This document shows positions 1 through 7,144 of a stretch of 18,725 nucleotides of DNA, in pieces. The notes beneath the pieces are model-generated. The model was not told where the DNA came from and searched no databases. It saw nothing but the letters and a program-made list of their open reading frames with translations. The stretch is from Desulfobacteraceae bacterium (GTDB lineage: Bacteria > Desulfobacterota > Desulfobacteria > Desulfobacterales > DAOWNP01). The stretch covers positions 1 to 18,725 of the forward strand of contig DAOWNP010000007.1 of the NCBI GenBank assembly GCA_030642545.1. Direction: 5' to 3'. Numbering within the stretch: the first letter of the stretch is position 1; every line of letters begins with the position of its first letter. Both the position numbers and the translations under genes were made by a program.

Positions 1-2
1 CA

Positions 3-56
3 GCCAAAAAATTGCGATTGTTTGAGCGAGGCACGAGCGAGTTTTGCAATTTTGGC
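3..56. repeat. Inverted repeat with internal direct repeat (possible interspersed repeat element)
   Basis: Left arm GCCAAAAAATTGC (3-15) pairs with GCAATTTTGGC (46-56) apart from two extra A residues. The loop carries GAGCGAG twice (24-30 and 35-41), separated by GCAC. It is much richer in G+C than the flanking DNA and matches no gene signal. The shape resembles REP/MITE-type intergenic repeats, but whether it is multicopy cannot be seen from one window. Confidence 0.45.
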
Positions 57-427
57 GAAGCAAACTTAGAAATTCAAGAAATTTATTCTAAAATAGCGGG
101 AAAAAACAATTAAACTTTCCGTATTTTGTCTATTTTATCTATATTTGTTTCTCACAATTTCCTAACTGGACATTACTGAAAAATTATAAGATAAAAATAT
201 TTTTTTAGCAGTTATAAAGTTTTTTGTCTTTATTTAATTCTTCTCTTTTACACTTAATACTTATAGCTGCGGAACGTGGAGTGAATAATTTTTCCAATGT
301 AGAAATTTGGATAAATTAGTGTTTTGTAATAGCCTGTTGTTCCTTAAATAGTTATAAATTGTTAATTAGTTTCGATCTGAAATTAATTCTAAACCATAAA
401 ATCTTACTTAATTTAATAGGAGGTGAT
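57..427. other. Gene-free AT-rich leader upstream of the oxidoreductase operon
   Basis: No coding frame with a ribosome binding site was found. A weak hairpin TTAGAA (66-71) / TTCTAA (86-91) lies just after the repeat element. Several AT-rich hexamers could act as -10 boxes but none has a convincing -35 partner at 16-18 bp, so no promoter is assigned. An upstream TTG start at 359 is in frame with the regulator but lacks a Shine-Dalgarno, so it is read as leader. Confidence 0.5.
418..425 (+). promoter_or_regulatory. Strong ribosome binding site deciding the start of the XRE/cupin regulator
   Basis: AGGAGGTG is a near-perfect complement to the 16S rRNA 3' end and sits directly upstream of ATG 428. 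It rules against the longer in-frame reading from TTG 359. Confidence 0.85.
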
Positions 428-1027
428 ATGTCTGACCCTCTTGAAAAAATCACATCAAATATTGGTGAAAAAATCAAATATTTTCGTGAAAAGCATAAAC
501 TTTCTTCATCAGATATAACTGCTATAACAGGAATTTCTGCAGAGCTTTTAGAAAAAATTGAAAAATTTGATGCTGCTGTTTCAGTTGCAACTCTTCTGAA
601 GCTTGCAAATGCTTTTGGTGTTGGAGTTGCCTGTTTTTTTGAAGATTCTGTTGAAAATGAAGAAATTGCTGTTACAAGATCTGAAGAAAGAATAAAAATA
701 GATCGTAGATCTCACCACAGACAGGGAGAAATTCGTTATCTGTATGAGGCTTTGGCAACGAAAAAATCAGATAAACAGATGGATCCTTTTCTAATTGAAT
801 TTCCAAAAATAGATATAAATGAGATGGTTTTTGTAAGTCATAAAGGGGAGGAGTTTCTATATGTGCTGGAAGGTGAACTTGAATTTCGCACATCTGATCG
901 TGTTGAGATTTTAAAAACAGGTGACAGCATATACTTTGAATCAGAGATAGAGCACAGTTTCAGAAGTCTTGACGGTAAAAATGCCCGTGCTGTTGTTGTA
1001 GTGTTTAATTACAGACAGGGAATATGA
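428..1027 (+). CDS. XRE-family HTH regulator with C-terminal cupin sensor domain
   Basis: This is a 199-residue predicted transcriptional regulator. Residues about 12-75 form an XRE-type helix-turn-helix (IGEKIKYFREKHKLSSSDI through the LLKLANAFGV region and CFFED). Residues about 125-198 form a cupin_2 beta-barrel (EEFLYVLEGELEF, then GDSIYFESEIEHSF), which in this family binds a small effector or metal. The start at ATG 428 is set by AGGAGGTG immediately upstream. It is the first gene of the operon and lies 15 bp upstream of the gamma subunit. HTH-cupin regulators often stand beside 2-oxoacid or acyl-CoA enzymes and sense a substrate or product. A role as local regulator of the downstream oxidoreductase is therefore inferred from position. 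The effector is unknown. Confidence in the architecture is high. Confidence 0.9.
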   Translation: MSDPLEKITSNIGEKIKYFREKHKLSSSDITAITGISAELLEKIEKFDAAVSVATLLKLANAFGVGVACFFEDSVENEEIAVTRSEERIKIDRRSHHRQGEIRYLYEALATKKSDKQMDPFLIEFPKIDINEMVFVSHKGEEFLYVLEGELEFRTSDRVEILKTGDSIYFESEIEHSFRSLDGKNARAVVVVFNYRQGI

Positions 1028-1042
1028 GGAGAAATATAATAT

Positions 1043-1597
1043 ATGCTTGAAATAAGATTTCATGGGCGTGGAGGACAAGGTACTGTGGTAGCATCTGTTT
1101 TAATGGCAAATGCATTTTTTTATGCAAAATACTGTGTTCAGAGTTTTCCTCTTTTTGGGGTAGAGCGGCGTGGTGCTCCGGTTGAAGCTTATCTTCGTAT
1201 TGATAAAAAAGATATTTTTATAAGAACAAATGTTTATACACCTGATCATCTCGTTGTTATGGACAGAACTCTTCTTGATTCTATAGATGTTACAAAGGGT
1301 CTTAAAAAAAATGGAATTATTCTGATAAATTCTAATGAGCCTGTTGAGTCTGAGCTTTTTTCAAATTTTAAAACAGCTTATGTTGATGCAACCGGTATAG
1401 CTATAAAAAACAAGCTTGGAACCAGAACTCATCCTATATTAAATACAGCAATGCTTGGAGGTTTAACAAAGGTTTTAAATCTCTGTTCTATGAATGATGT
1501 AAAAAGGGCTATAAAAAAGGAAGTTCCGGAATTTGTTGATAATAATATTAAAGCAGCTATGGAAGCTTCTCATCAGGTTAAATTTGTAAACTCATGA
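1043..1597 (+). CDS. 2-oxoacid:acceptor oxidoreductase, gamma subunit
   Basis: This 184-residue protein matches the gamma subunit/domain of pyruvate- and related 2-oxoacid:ferredoxin oxidoreductases in length and motifs. The N-terminal GRGGQG (8-13) and the FGVERRGAPVEAYLR block (38-52) are the family hallmarks and lie in the CoA-binding side of the complex. Shine-Dalgarno GAGGAG lies about 11 bp upstream of ATG 1043. The stop overlaps the ATG at 1594 of the next frame (ATGA), indicating coupled translation. It is predicted cytoplasmic and works with the three following genes. Pyruvate, 2-oxoisovalerate, 2-oxoglutarate or an aryl-glyoxylate are all possible substrates. The gamma sequence alone does not separate them, so no gene symbol is given. 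Confidence 0.92.
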   Translation: MLEIRFHGRGGQGTVVASVLMANAFFYAKYCVQSFPLFGVERRGAPVEAYLRIDKKDIFIRTNVYTPDHLVVMDRTLLDSIDVTKGLKKNGIILINSNEPVESELFSNFKTAYVDATGIAIKNKLGTRTHPILNTAMLGGLTKVLNLCSMNDVKRAIKKEVPEFVDNNIKAAMEASHQVKFVNS

Positions 1598-1603
1598 ATA
1601 GGC

Positions 1604-1610
1604 AGAAGGG
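1604..1610 (+). promoter_or_regulatory. Ribosome binding site favouring the ATG 1618 start
   Basis: AGAAGGG is 7 bp upstream of ATG 1618. The in-frame upstream ATG 1594, which overlaps the gamma stop codon, has no comparable Shine-Dalgarno. The internal start at 1618 is therefore preferred. Confidence 0.6.
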
Positions 1611-1617
1611 AATTTAT

Positions 1618-3354
1618 ATGAATTTGTCTGATAAAAACAGAAACTGTGTTTTAACTTCCCGTTCAAATACATCTACTTTGGATAATATGACAGGGTCATG
1701 GCGGCTGCTTGTGCCGGAATATGACGAAAAGACCTCTCCCTGTTCTACTTTTTGTCCTGCTGGTGAAGATATAGCTCAGGCGGAGATGCTGGTTTCAAAG
1801 GGGGAGTATGAAAAAGCCTGGAGACTTATTTTAAAGGAAAATCCTTTTCCTTCTATATGTGGACGAATCTGTTATCATCCATGTGAAGAAGCATGTAATA
1901 GAAAACAGCTTGATGATGCTGTTTTAATACATGTAATAGAACGGTTTGCCGGAGATAATGCTTTTTTGTATAACTTTGATCCTGAATTTAAAAAATTTCC
2001 CAAAAGATCTGAAAAAGTTGCAATTGTTGGGGCGGGTCCATTTGGTCTTTCTGCCGCTTATTTTCTTTCTCTTTTGGGATATACATGCAATGTTTATGAA
2101 GCTATGTCTGAGCCAGGAGGGATATTAAGATGGGCTCTGCCTGAATTCAGGCTCTCTTCTGATATTCTTAAAAAAGAGATAGAAAATATACAAAAAACCG
2201 GTTTCCCCATCCATTGTTCACAAGAAATTTTACAGGAAGATCTTGATAATCTTATAGAAGAAAATGATGCGATTTTTTTTGGATGCGGTAATTTTCTTTC
2301 ATCAAAACTCTATATAGAAGGAGAAGATCTATATGGAGTTTTAGATGGGTTGACTTTTTTAAGAGAGGTAAAGAGTGGTAAAATAAATAGTATTTGCGGC
2401 AATGTTGTTATAATAGGGGGTGGAAATACAGCCGTAGATGCAGCACGAAGTGTAGTTCGTCTTGGCGGTACACCAGTTATAGTTTATCGCAGAAATCAAG
2501 AGAATATGCCTGCTTTTGAAGAAGAGGTGATAGCAGCAGTCTATGAAGGTGTTATAATAAAGACTCTGCTTTCTCCTGTTTTGATTGAGAAAAATTGTGA
2601 TGGTTTAACAGTGACTTTTGATAAGATGAAAATGGTTGATGCAAGCAGCAACAAAATTATAAAAGATAGTGGTAAAAAAGAGAAAATATCTGCTTTAATG
2701 GTTATAACAGCTGTGGGACAAAAACCTGAAATGGACTGGTATCTGCCGGATAAATATTCAGGCGAAGTTATTTTACAAAATAATTCTACTGTTGTTTTAG
2801 ACAATAAAAAGCCTCCACTTTTTTTTGGAGGGGACCTGACAAATGATTTTAAAACAGTAACTCATGCTGTTGCTTCAGGAAAAGAAGCTGCTATTTCCAT
2901 GGATATCCTTTTTAAAGAAGGTGCAGATAAAATTAACAGTATATTGGCAGAATCTGTGACAGGTAATAGTACAGTATTGTCTTTTGATATTTATTGCAGG
3001 GGTACAAGAAGTAAAAGGAGCAGGCATGTTGTTGGGTTTAATGAGATTAATACTGATTATTTTGAATATACTAAAAAAATAAAACAGCCTCAATTGTTAA
3101 GGCATGAACGTGTTAAATCGTTTATGGAGATTGATTTGAATCTATCCGGTAGTTTGGCGGTAAAAGAGGCTGCAAGATGTTTTAATTGCGGGATTTGTAA
3201 TCAGTGTGATAATTGTAGAATTTATTGTCCTGAAATGTCAGTTAAACTTGATAATAATATACGCAGTATAGACTATGATTATTGTAAAGGGTGTGGTATT
3301 TGTGTTGTTGAATGTCCGACAAATGCAATGACTCTTAAAAAGGAGCATAATTAA
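1618..3354 (+). CDS. NAD(P)/FAD-dependent oxidoreductase fused to a 2x[4Fe-4S] ferredoxin (delta) domain
   Basis: The protein has 578 residues (586 from ATG 1594). An N-terminal Fer4_20-type domain, as in the small subunit of glutamate synthase, has cysteines at about 42, 46, 81, 85, 89 and 93. A Rossmann FAD site follows (GAGPFG, 138-143, with acidic end of beta-2 near VYEA), then a second nucleotide site IIGGGNTAVDAARS (265-278) typical of NAD(P)H binding, and a GGDLTN FAD signature near the C-terminal part of this module. The tail carries ferredoxin clusters: cysteines 521, 524, 527, 530, 533 and 537, and a classical CKGCGICVVECP set (556, 559, 562, 566). In other 2-oxoacid oxidoreductases the ferredoxin is a separate delta subunit of about 100 residues, and none exists here. 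The inferred role is to carry electrons between the TPP/FeS core and NAD(P) or ferredoxin. Its order in the operon resembles the phenylglyoxylate-type complexes that own a separate flavoprotein subunit. The direction of electron flow is unknown. Confidence 0.88.
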   Translation: MNLSDKNRNCVLTSRSNTSTLDNMTGSWRLLVPEYDEKTSPCSTFCPAGEDIAQAEMLVSKGEYEKAWRLILKENPFPSICGRICYHPCEEACNRKQLDDAVLIHVIERFAGDNAFLYNFDPEFKKFPKRSEKVAIVGAGPFGLSAAYFLSLLGYTCNVYEAMSEPGGILRWALPEFRLSSDILKKEIENIQKTGFPIHCSQEILQEDLDNLIEENDAIFFGCGNFLSSKLYIEGEDLYGVLDGLTFLREVKSGKINSICGNVVIIGGGNTAVDAARSVVRLGGTPVIVYRRNQENMPAFEEEVIAAVYEGVIIKTLLSPVLIEKNCDGLTVTFDKMKMVDASSNKIIKDSGKKEKISALMVITAVGQKPEMDWYLPDKYSGEVILQNNSTVVLDNKKPPLFFGGDLTNDFKTVTHAVASGKEAAISMDILFKEGADKINSILAESVTGNSTVLSFDIYCRGTRSKRSRHVVGFNEINTDYFEYTKKIKQPQLLRHERVKSFMEIDLNLSGSLAVKEAARCFNCGICNQCDNCRIYCPEMSVKLDNNIRSIDYDYCKGCGICVVECPTNAMTLKKEHN

Positions 3355-4512
3355 ATGAAGCGTGTTCTTGAGGGAAGTCATGCAGCAGCAGAAGCGGTGA
3401 GGCTTGCAAGGGTAAAGGTAATATCTGCATTTCCTATAACTCCACAGACTCATATTGTGGAGAAATTGTCAGAATTTTGTTCTAATGGGAGTATGGATGC
3501 AAAATTTATAAAAGTTGAGAGTGAACATTCTGCTCTTGCTGCTGTTATAGGGTCACAAAGTACAGGAGTAAGAAGCTTTACAGCAACTTCATCCCAGGGG
3601 CTTGCTTTAATGCATGAGCTTCTTCACTGGACATCAGGTGCAAGGCTGCCTGTTGTTATGGTTGAAGTAAACAGAGCACTTGCTCCTGGCTGGAATATCT
3701 GGACAGATCAAACAGACAGCCTGTCGCAAAGAGATACAGGCTGGATTCAACTTTATTGTGAAACAGGTCAGGAAGTGTTAGATACAACCCTTATGGCATA
3801 TAAACTTGCAGAGGCAGTATTTTTACCTGTAATGGTTGTTTTAGATGCTTTTTTTCTTTCCCATACATATGAGCCTGTGGATGTGCCGGAGCAGGAGTCA
3901 GCAGATAAATTTCTTCCTGATTTTGAACCTGCATTTTCTCTTGATATTAGAAATGCGTATACTTTAAATCAGCTTGCAACACCGGATGTTTATATGGAAA
4001 TGCGTTATGATATGCATCTTGCTATGGAAGATGCTAAAAACAGGATGGCTGATATAGAAAACGAGTTTAGTAAAATTTTCGGGCGAAAATACTTACCTGT
4101 TGAACCTTTTAGATGTGATGATGCTGAAACTGTTTTTGTAACAAGCGGTACAATAACAAGTACCTGTCGTCAGCTTGTAAATGATCTCAGAAAAAAAGGG
4201 GAGAGAGTCGGACTTTTAAAAATAAAGATGTTTCGTCCATTTCCTGTAAAAGAGGTTTGTAACTGTTTAAAAAATATTAAGCAGGTTGCTGTAATTGATC
4301 GTAATTTTTCTTTTGGAGCAGGAGGTATTTTTGCTCAGGAAGTTCGTGCTGCTTTATATGGTTTTATTAATCCAGCTCCCTGTGTTATGGGCTTTGTCTG
4401 TGGTCTTGGCGGTCGTGATGTAACTATTGAGACATTGACAACTATATATAAAAAAGCAAAAAACAGGGAGGCAGGACAGATGGAAAGTGTATGGATTGAT
4501 TTAAAAAAGTAA
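3355..4512 (+). CDS. 2-oxoacid:acceptor oxidoreductase, alpha subunit
   Basis: The protein has 385 residues, the usual length for the alpha subunit of heterotetrameric 2-oxoacid:ferredoxin oxidoreductases. The N-terminal pyrimidine-binding fold shows SAFPITPQT (24-32), the VESEHSALAAVIGSQSTG block and FTATSSQGL. Then comes the WTDQTDSLSQRDTGWIQLY stretch, the counterpart of the family's D..S.RDTGW..I segment. The C-terminal domain II begins near GRKYLPVEPFRCDDAE and includes VGLLKIKMFRPFP. ATG 3355 directly abuts the TAA of the preceding gene, with AGGAG 11 bp upstream, so translation is coupled. It forms the catalytic core with the beta subunit. Substrate specificity residues cannot be assigned by eye. 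Confidence 0.93.
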   Translation: MKRVLEGSHAAAEAVRLARVKVISAFPITPQTHIVEKLSEFCSNGSMDAKFIKVESEHSALAAVIGSQSTGVRSFTATSSQGLALMHELLHWTSGARLPVVMVEVNRALAPGWNIWTDQTDSLSQRDTGWIQLYCETGQEVLDTTLMAYKLAEAVFLPVMVVLDAFFLSHTYEPVDVPEQESADKFLPDFEPAFSLDIRNAYTLNQLATPDVYMEMRYDMHLAMEDAKNRMADIENEFSKIFGRKYLPVEPFRCDDAETVFVTSGTITSTCRQLVNDLRKKGERVGLLKIKMFRPFPVKEVCNCLKNIKQVAVIDRNFSFGAGGIFAQEVRAALYGFINPAPCVMGFVCGLGGRDVTIETLTTIYKKAKNREAGQMESVWIDLKK

Positions 4513-4546
4513 AACATTCTGCAACTGTTTTTAAAAAGGATGATTA

Positions 4547-5419
4547 ATGAGAGAAAATCTAAAAGAGAAAGAGCTTGTATATTCCGGTCATCTCGCTTGT
4601 GCCGGGTGTGGAGCTGTAATTGCCATGCGTTTTTTTCTAAATACACTGGGAAAGGATACTGTTATGGTTATTCCGGCTTGCTGCTGGTCTATTATTGCAG
4701 GTCCATATCCTAAAAGTTCATTAAAAATCCCTGTAATTCACACAGCTTTTGAAACAGGTGGCGCTATGGCAACCGGAGTTCGAGCCGGACTTGACATGAA
4801 AAATGATACTAAAACTACAGTGGTTGTATGGGCTGGGGATGGAGGAACTTTTGACATAGGTTTTCAGGCTTTAAGCGGGGCTGTTGAAAGGGATGAAAAT
4901 TTTATCTATGTGTGTTATGACAATGAAGCATATATGAATACAGGGGTTCAAAGAAGTTCTTCAACTCCTTATGGAGCATGGACAACAACAACTCCGGGTG
5001 AAGACTGGAAAAAATTGCGCAAAAAAAATATTATGGGAGTATTGGCAGCTCATAGAATTTCTTATGCAGCAACAGCAAGTATTGCTTATCCTGAAGATTT
5101 GATTTATAAGATAAAAAAAGCAAAATCAATTAAAGGAGCCAGGTTTCTTCATATTTTTGCAAGTTGCCCAACAGGCTGGAAAATGGCCTCTGAGCTTTCA
5201 GTAAAAATTGCGAGAATGGCTGTTCAGACTAATATATTCCCATTATATGAGATTGAAAACGGAACAAAATACAGTATAAATTTTAAGCCAAAGAATTATA
5301 ATGTAAAAGAATATTTTATGCTTCAGGGAAGGTTTAAACATTTAAAACAAGAGCACTTTGAAAAGATTCAGGAGATGGTAGATGATGACTGGAGATTGCT
5401 TTGTAAAAAAGCATCATGA
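4547..5419 (+). CDS. 2-oxoacid:acceptor oxidoreductase, beta subunit (TPP-binding)
   Basis: The protein has 290 residues, typical of the beta subunit. It binds thiamine diphosphate through GDGGTFDIG (97-105), followed by ALSGAVERDENF and the YDNEAYMNTG segment with N126. Four positions match the proximal [4Fe-4S] ligands of this family: C18 and C21 (CAGCGA), C45 or C46 (PACCWS) and C207 (SCPTGW). A 34-bp gap separates it from the alpha gene and contains AAGGA 7 bp before ATG 4547. It is the last gene of the operon. The set gamma, flavoprotein-delta, alpha and beta is complete, with no frameshift or missing catalytic motif, so the enzyme should be functional. Confidence 0.93.
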   Translation: MRENLKEKELVYSGHLACAGCGAVIAMRFFLNTLGKDTVMVIPACCWSIIAGPYPKSSLKIPVIHTAFETGGAMATGVRAGLDMKNDTKTTVVVWAGDGGTFDIGFQALSGAVERDENFIYVCYDNEAYMNTGVQRSSSTPYGAWTTTTPGEDWKKLRKKNIMGVLAAHRISYAATASIAYPEDLIYKIKKAKSIKGARFLHIFASCPTGWKMASELSVKIARMAVQTNIFPLYEIENGTKYSINFKPKNYNVKEYFMLQGRFKHLKQEHFEKIQEMVDDDWRLLCKKAS

Positions 5420-5429
5420 ATTATATTAG

Positions 5430-5464
5430 TTATCAGTTGTCAGTTGTCAGTTAACAGTTAACAG
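5430..5464. repeat. Five tandem degenerate heptads (TTRWCAG-like)
   Basis: The units are TTATCAG, TTGTCAG, TTGTCAG, TTAACAG and TTAACAG, without spacers. They start 10 bp after the stop codon of the beta subunit. The last two units also create overlapping GTTAAC palindromes. Heptameric short tandem repeats of this kind are known from intergenic DNA of several bacteria. No function is assigned. Confidence 0.8.
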
Positions 5465-5534
5465 CTGAAAAAATAAAATTGGTTTTACCTTTAACCATTT
5501 AATCTCTTGCATATACACTATAAGGACACAGGTA

Positions 5535-6179
5535 ATGAATATGGATAAAATATTTAAAAAAAGTAGAGAGGCATCAGAAGATTTTTATGAATTAGAGCAT
5601 AGTATGTTGAAACAAAACAGTGTTAAAAGTTTTTTTTTAAATTTATTTGAAAAAACAGAGCCTTTTTTTTTAATAACCGGATCTGCTTTGGTAATAGTTA
5701 TTATATTTTTTCTGATTTTAATCTTAAGAGGTACAAAACCTGGCAATCAAGCGCAGTTCGCAAAAATTGAGGATGCTATTTTAAAAATTGAAAAAAAGTT
5801 AACTGATTATGATCAGGTAATCAACTCTTTTAATCAGATGAAAATGCAGATAACAGATTATGAGTCAGCGGTCAGCAGCTATAATAATATTTCCGCGGCA
5901 ATTTCAATAAGGCTTAATATTTTGGAAAAAGAGATTGATAATCTTAATTCAAAAAAAACCAATAAAAAAATTTATGTAAAATCTGGAAAAAAGAGGAAAC
6001 CGGTTTTACAAAACAATTATAAAAAGAGTGTTAAATATTACAAGGTTATGCCTGGAGATACTTTGTACAGTATAGGTAGAAAACATAATTTAACAGTTAA
6101 TAAACTTTTAAGTTATAATAAATCTATAATTAACAACTCTATCTTTCCAGGGCAAAAATTAAATGTAGGAACGCCATAG
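5535..6179 (+). CDS. Bitopic membrane protein with coiled coil and C-terminal LysM domain
   Basis: The protein has 214 residues. The N-terminal 43 residues are mostly polar and probably cytoplasmic. One transmembrane helix follows (about 44-65, PFFLITGSALVIVIIFFLIL). Residues 75-140 are rich in heptad-like hydrophobic spacing and probably form a coiled coil, followed by a Lys-rich linker. A LysM domain spans about 168-212 (YYKVMPGDTLYSIGRKHNL, then a PGQKLNV ending), which binds N-acetylglucosamine-containing glycans such as peptidoglycan. The layout suggests an inner-membrane anchor that reaches the cell wall. AAGGA lies 8 bp upstream of ATG 5535; ATG 5541 is an alternative. It is separated from the oxidoreductase operon by the heptad repeat, and nothing ties their functions together. 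No named family beyond LysM was recognised. Confidence 0.8.
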   Translation: MNMDKIFKKSREASEDFYELEHSMLKQNSVKSFFLNLFEKTEPFFLITGSALVIVIIFFLILILRGTKPGNQAQFAKIEDAILKIEKKLTDYDQVINSFNQMKMQITDYESAVSSYNNISAAISIRLNILEKEIDNLNSKKTNKKIYVKSGKKRKPVLQNNYKKSVKYYKVMPGDTLYSIGRKHNLTVNKLLSYNKSIINNSIFPGQKLNVGTP

Positions 6180-6259
6180 GGATCAGGCATTGATATAAAA
6201 CAAATTTATGGCTATAATACTCTTATTCCAAAATGCTAATAATCCTGCTTTCTCTGTTG

Positions 6260-6318
6260 AAAAATTAATTTTGATCATATCCAATGCAACTATACAACCT
6301 GTGGTCAAAATAATTTTT
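6260..6318. terminator. Imperfect inverted repeat between convergent genes, possible bidirectional terminator
   Basis: The left arm (6260-6277, AAAAATTAATTTTGATCA) pairs with 6302-6318 (TGGTCAAAATAATTTTT) with one bulged A and one G-T wobble, leaving a 24-nt loop. The T-rich end of each arm would act as the U tract on its own strand. It lies in the 235-bp gap between two convergent genes, where transcription from both sides must stop. The long loop and low G+C keep confidence modest. Confidence 0.35.
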
Positions 6319-6414
6319 CGCCTTTAACCTGAAGAAAGTTTGTTTTATAAATTTAACAAAGCTGGTTTCATTTTTTTTATGAAAATTTATATAAAAATAA
6401 TGTTTTAAAATAAA

Positions 6415-6912
6415 TTATATTTTTGTTAAACACTTGTTAACACAATTTTTACATCTTTTCATATCAAGTTCTGTATCTGAACAAAAGTCAATAAATTCCT
6501 GTATCCAGTCAGTACCAGCTCTGGGACATTTATCAATAAAACTGATGAATTTTACAAGCATATCAACGGTTGGTTTGTCCATAGCATGTTCCATACGGCA
6601 AGCTATAGCATCAGATTTTTTATCTTCAATCTGTAATACCCTAAATAAGAAATCTTTAATAATTGTATGCCGTCTTTGAATTTCACTGGCAATTTCTTCT
6701 CCTTTTTTTGTTAATGTAATAAATCCGTATGGTTCATAATTGATCAATTTTTTTTTGGATAGTTTTTTAAGCATTCCTGTTACAGAGCCTCGTTGAATAT
6801 TTAGCTTTTTTGCTATCTCTTTTGATCTTGCTACTTTATGTATGTTTTGTAAATTTAAAATAACTTCCAGATAATCTTCTAAATTTTCGGAAAGTTTGTT
6901 TTTCCCATCCAT
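6415..6912 (-). CDS. DtxR/MntR-family metal-dependent transcriptional regulator
   Basis: The protein has 165 residues. An N-terminal winged helix-turn-helix spans about 8-72 (LEDYLEVILNL; SKEIAKKLNIQRGSVTGMLKKL; GFITLTKKGEEIA), followed by the family's dimerisation/metal-binding helices. Likely ligands by alignment from memory are D13 and E16, positioned like MntR D8/E11, H82, and C105-x2-E108-H109, which resembles the DtxR CxxEH set rather than the E..E-H of MntR. There is no SH3-like third domain, so the length is MntR-like. The C-terminus has extra cysteines (C144, C154, C157, C161). AGGAGA precedes the ATG. It is divergent from the DUF2325 gene, and a dyad in the shared gap (6971-6992) could be its operator. 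It probably represses metal-uptake or metal-related genes when loaded with Fe2+ or Mn2+; which metal is unknown. Confidence 0.88.
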   Translation of the reverse strand: MDGKNKLSENLEDYLEVILNLQNIHKVARSKEIAKKLNIQRGSVTGMLKKLSKKKLINYEPYGFITLTKKGEEIASEIQRRHTIIKDFLFRVLQIEDKKSDAIACRMEHAMDKPTVDMLVKFISFIDKCPRAGTDWIQEFIDFCSDTELDMKRCKNCVNKCLTKI

Positions 6913-6970
6913 ACTCTCTCCTTATTATTATAAGTTGTTTAGTTACTATTTATCTTGAAGTGTTTGTTAA

Positions 6971-6992
6971 GTCAACCAATTCATTGATGGTC
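6971..6992. promoter_or_regulatory. Imperfect dyad, candidate operator in the divergent regulator/DUF2325 gap
   Basis: The segment is centred on CAATTCATTG with partly matching outer flanks (GTCAACCAAT / ATTGATGGTC). It lies 16 bp upstream of the -35 box of the + strand promoter and 58 bp upstream of the regulator start codon. This is the expected place for an autoregulatory metalloregulator site. The symmetry is only partial, so this is a weak call. Confidence 0.25.
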
Positions 6993-7007
6993 TATCTAAA
7001 TTTTATC

Positions 7008-7036
7008 TTGACATTAGCAGAAGTTTGGTATATATA
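7008..7036 (+). promoter_or_regulatory. Near-consensus sigma70 promoter for the DUF2325 gene
   Basis: A perfect -35 box TTGACA (7008-7013) is separated by 17 bp from TATATA (7031-7036). Transcription would begin about 100 bp upstream of ATG 7145, giving a leader of roughly 100 nt. This is the clearest promoter in the window. Confidence 0.7.
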
Positions 7037-7144
7037 ACTTTATAACTTTTGAGAAACTTCCTCCCTGCCCGTTCACTTATGCTTTTTTGGTTTGTTAACG
7101 GTTGCTTTTTAAAACAGGCTTTATATAAATTTAGGAGATAACAT

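Noticed and set aside
359..427. In-frame N-terminal extension of the XRE/cupin regulator from TTG 359
   Set aside because: It lacks a ribosome binding site, its residues do not fit the family N-terminus, and AGGAGGTG stands right before ATG 428.
5430..5464. CRISPR-like short repeat array
   Set aside because: The units are 7 bp with no spacers and there are no cas genes in the window.
6366..6384. TTTCAT/ATGAAA hairpin as terminator of the metalloregulator gene
   Set aside because: It has a weak A/T stem and a homopolymer loop; the longer inverted repeat at 6260-6318 is a better candidate.
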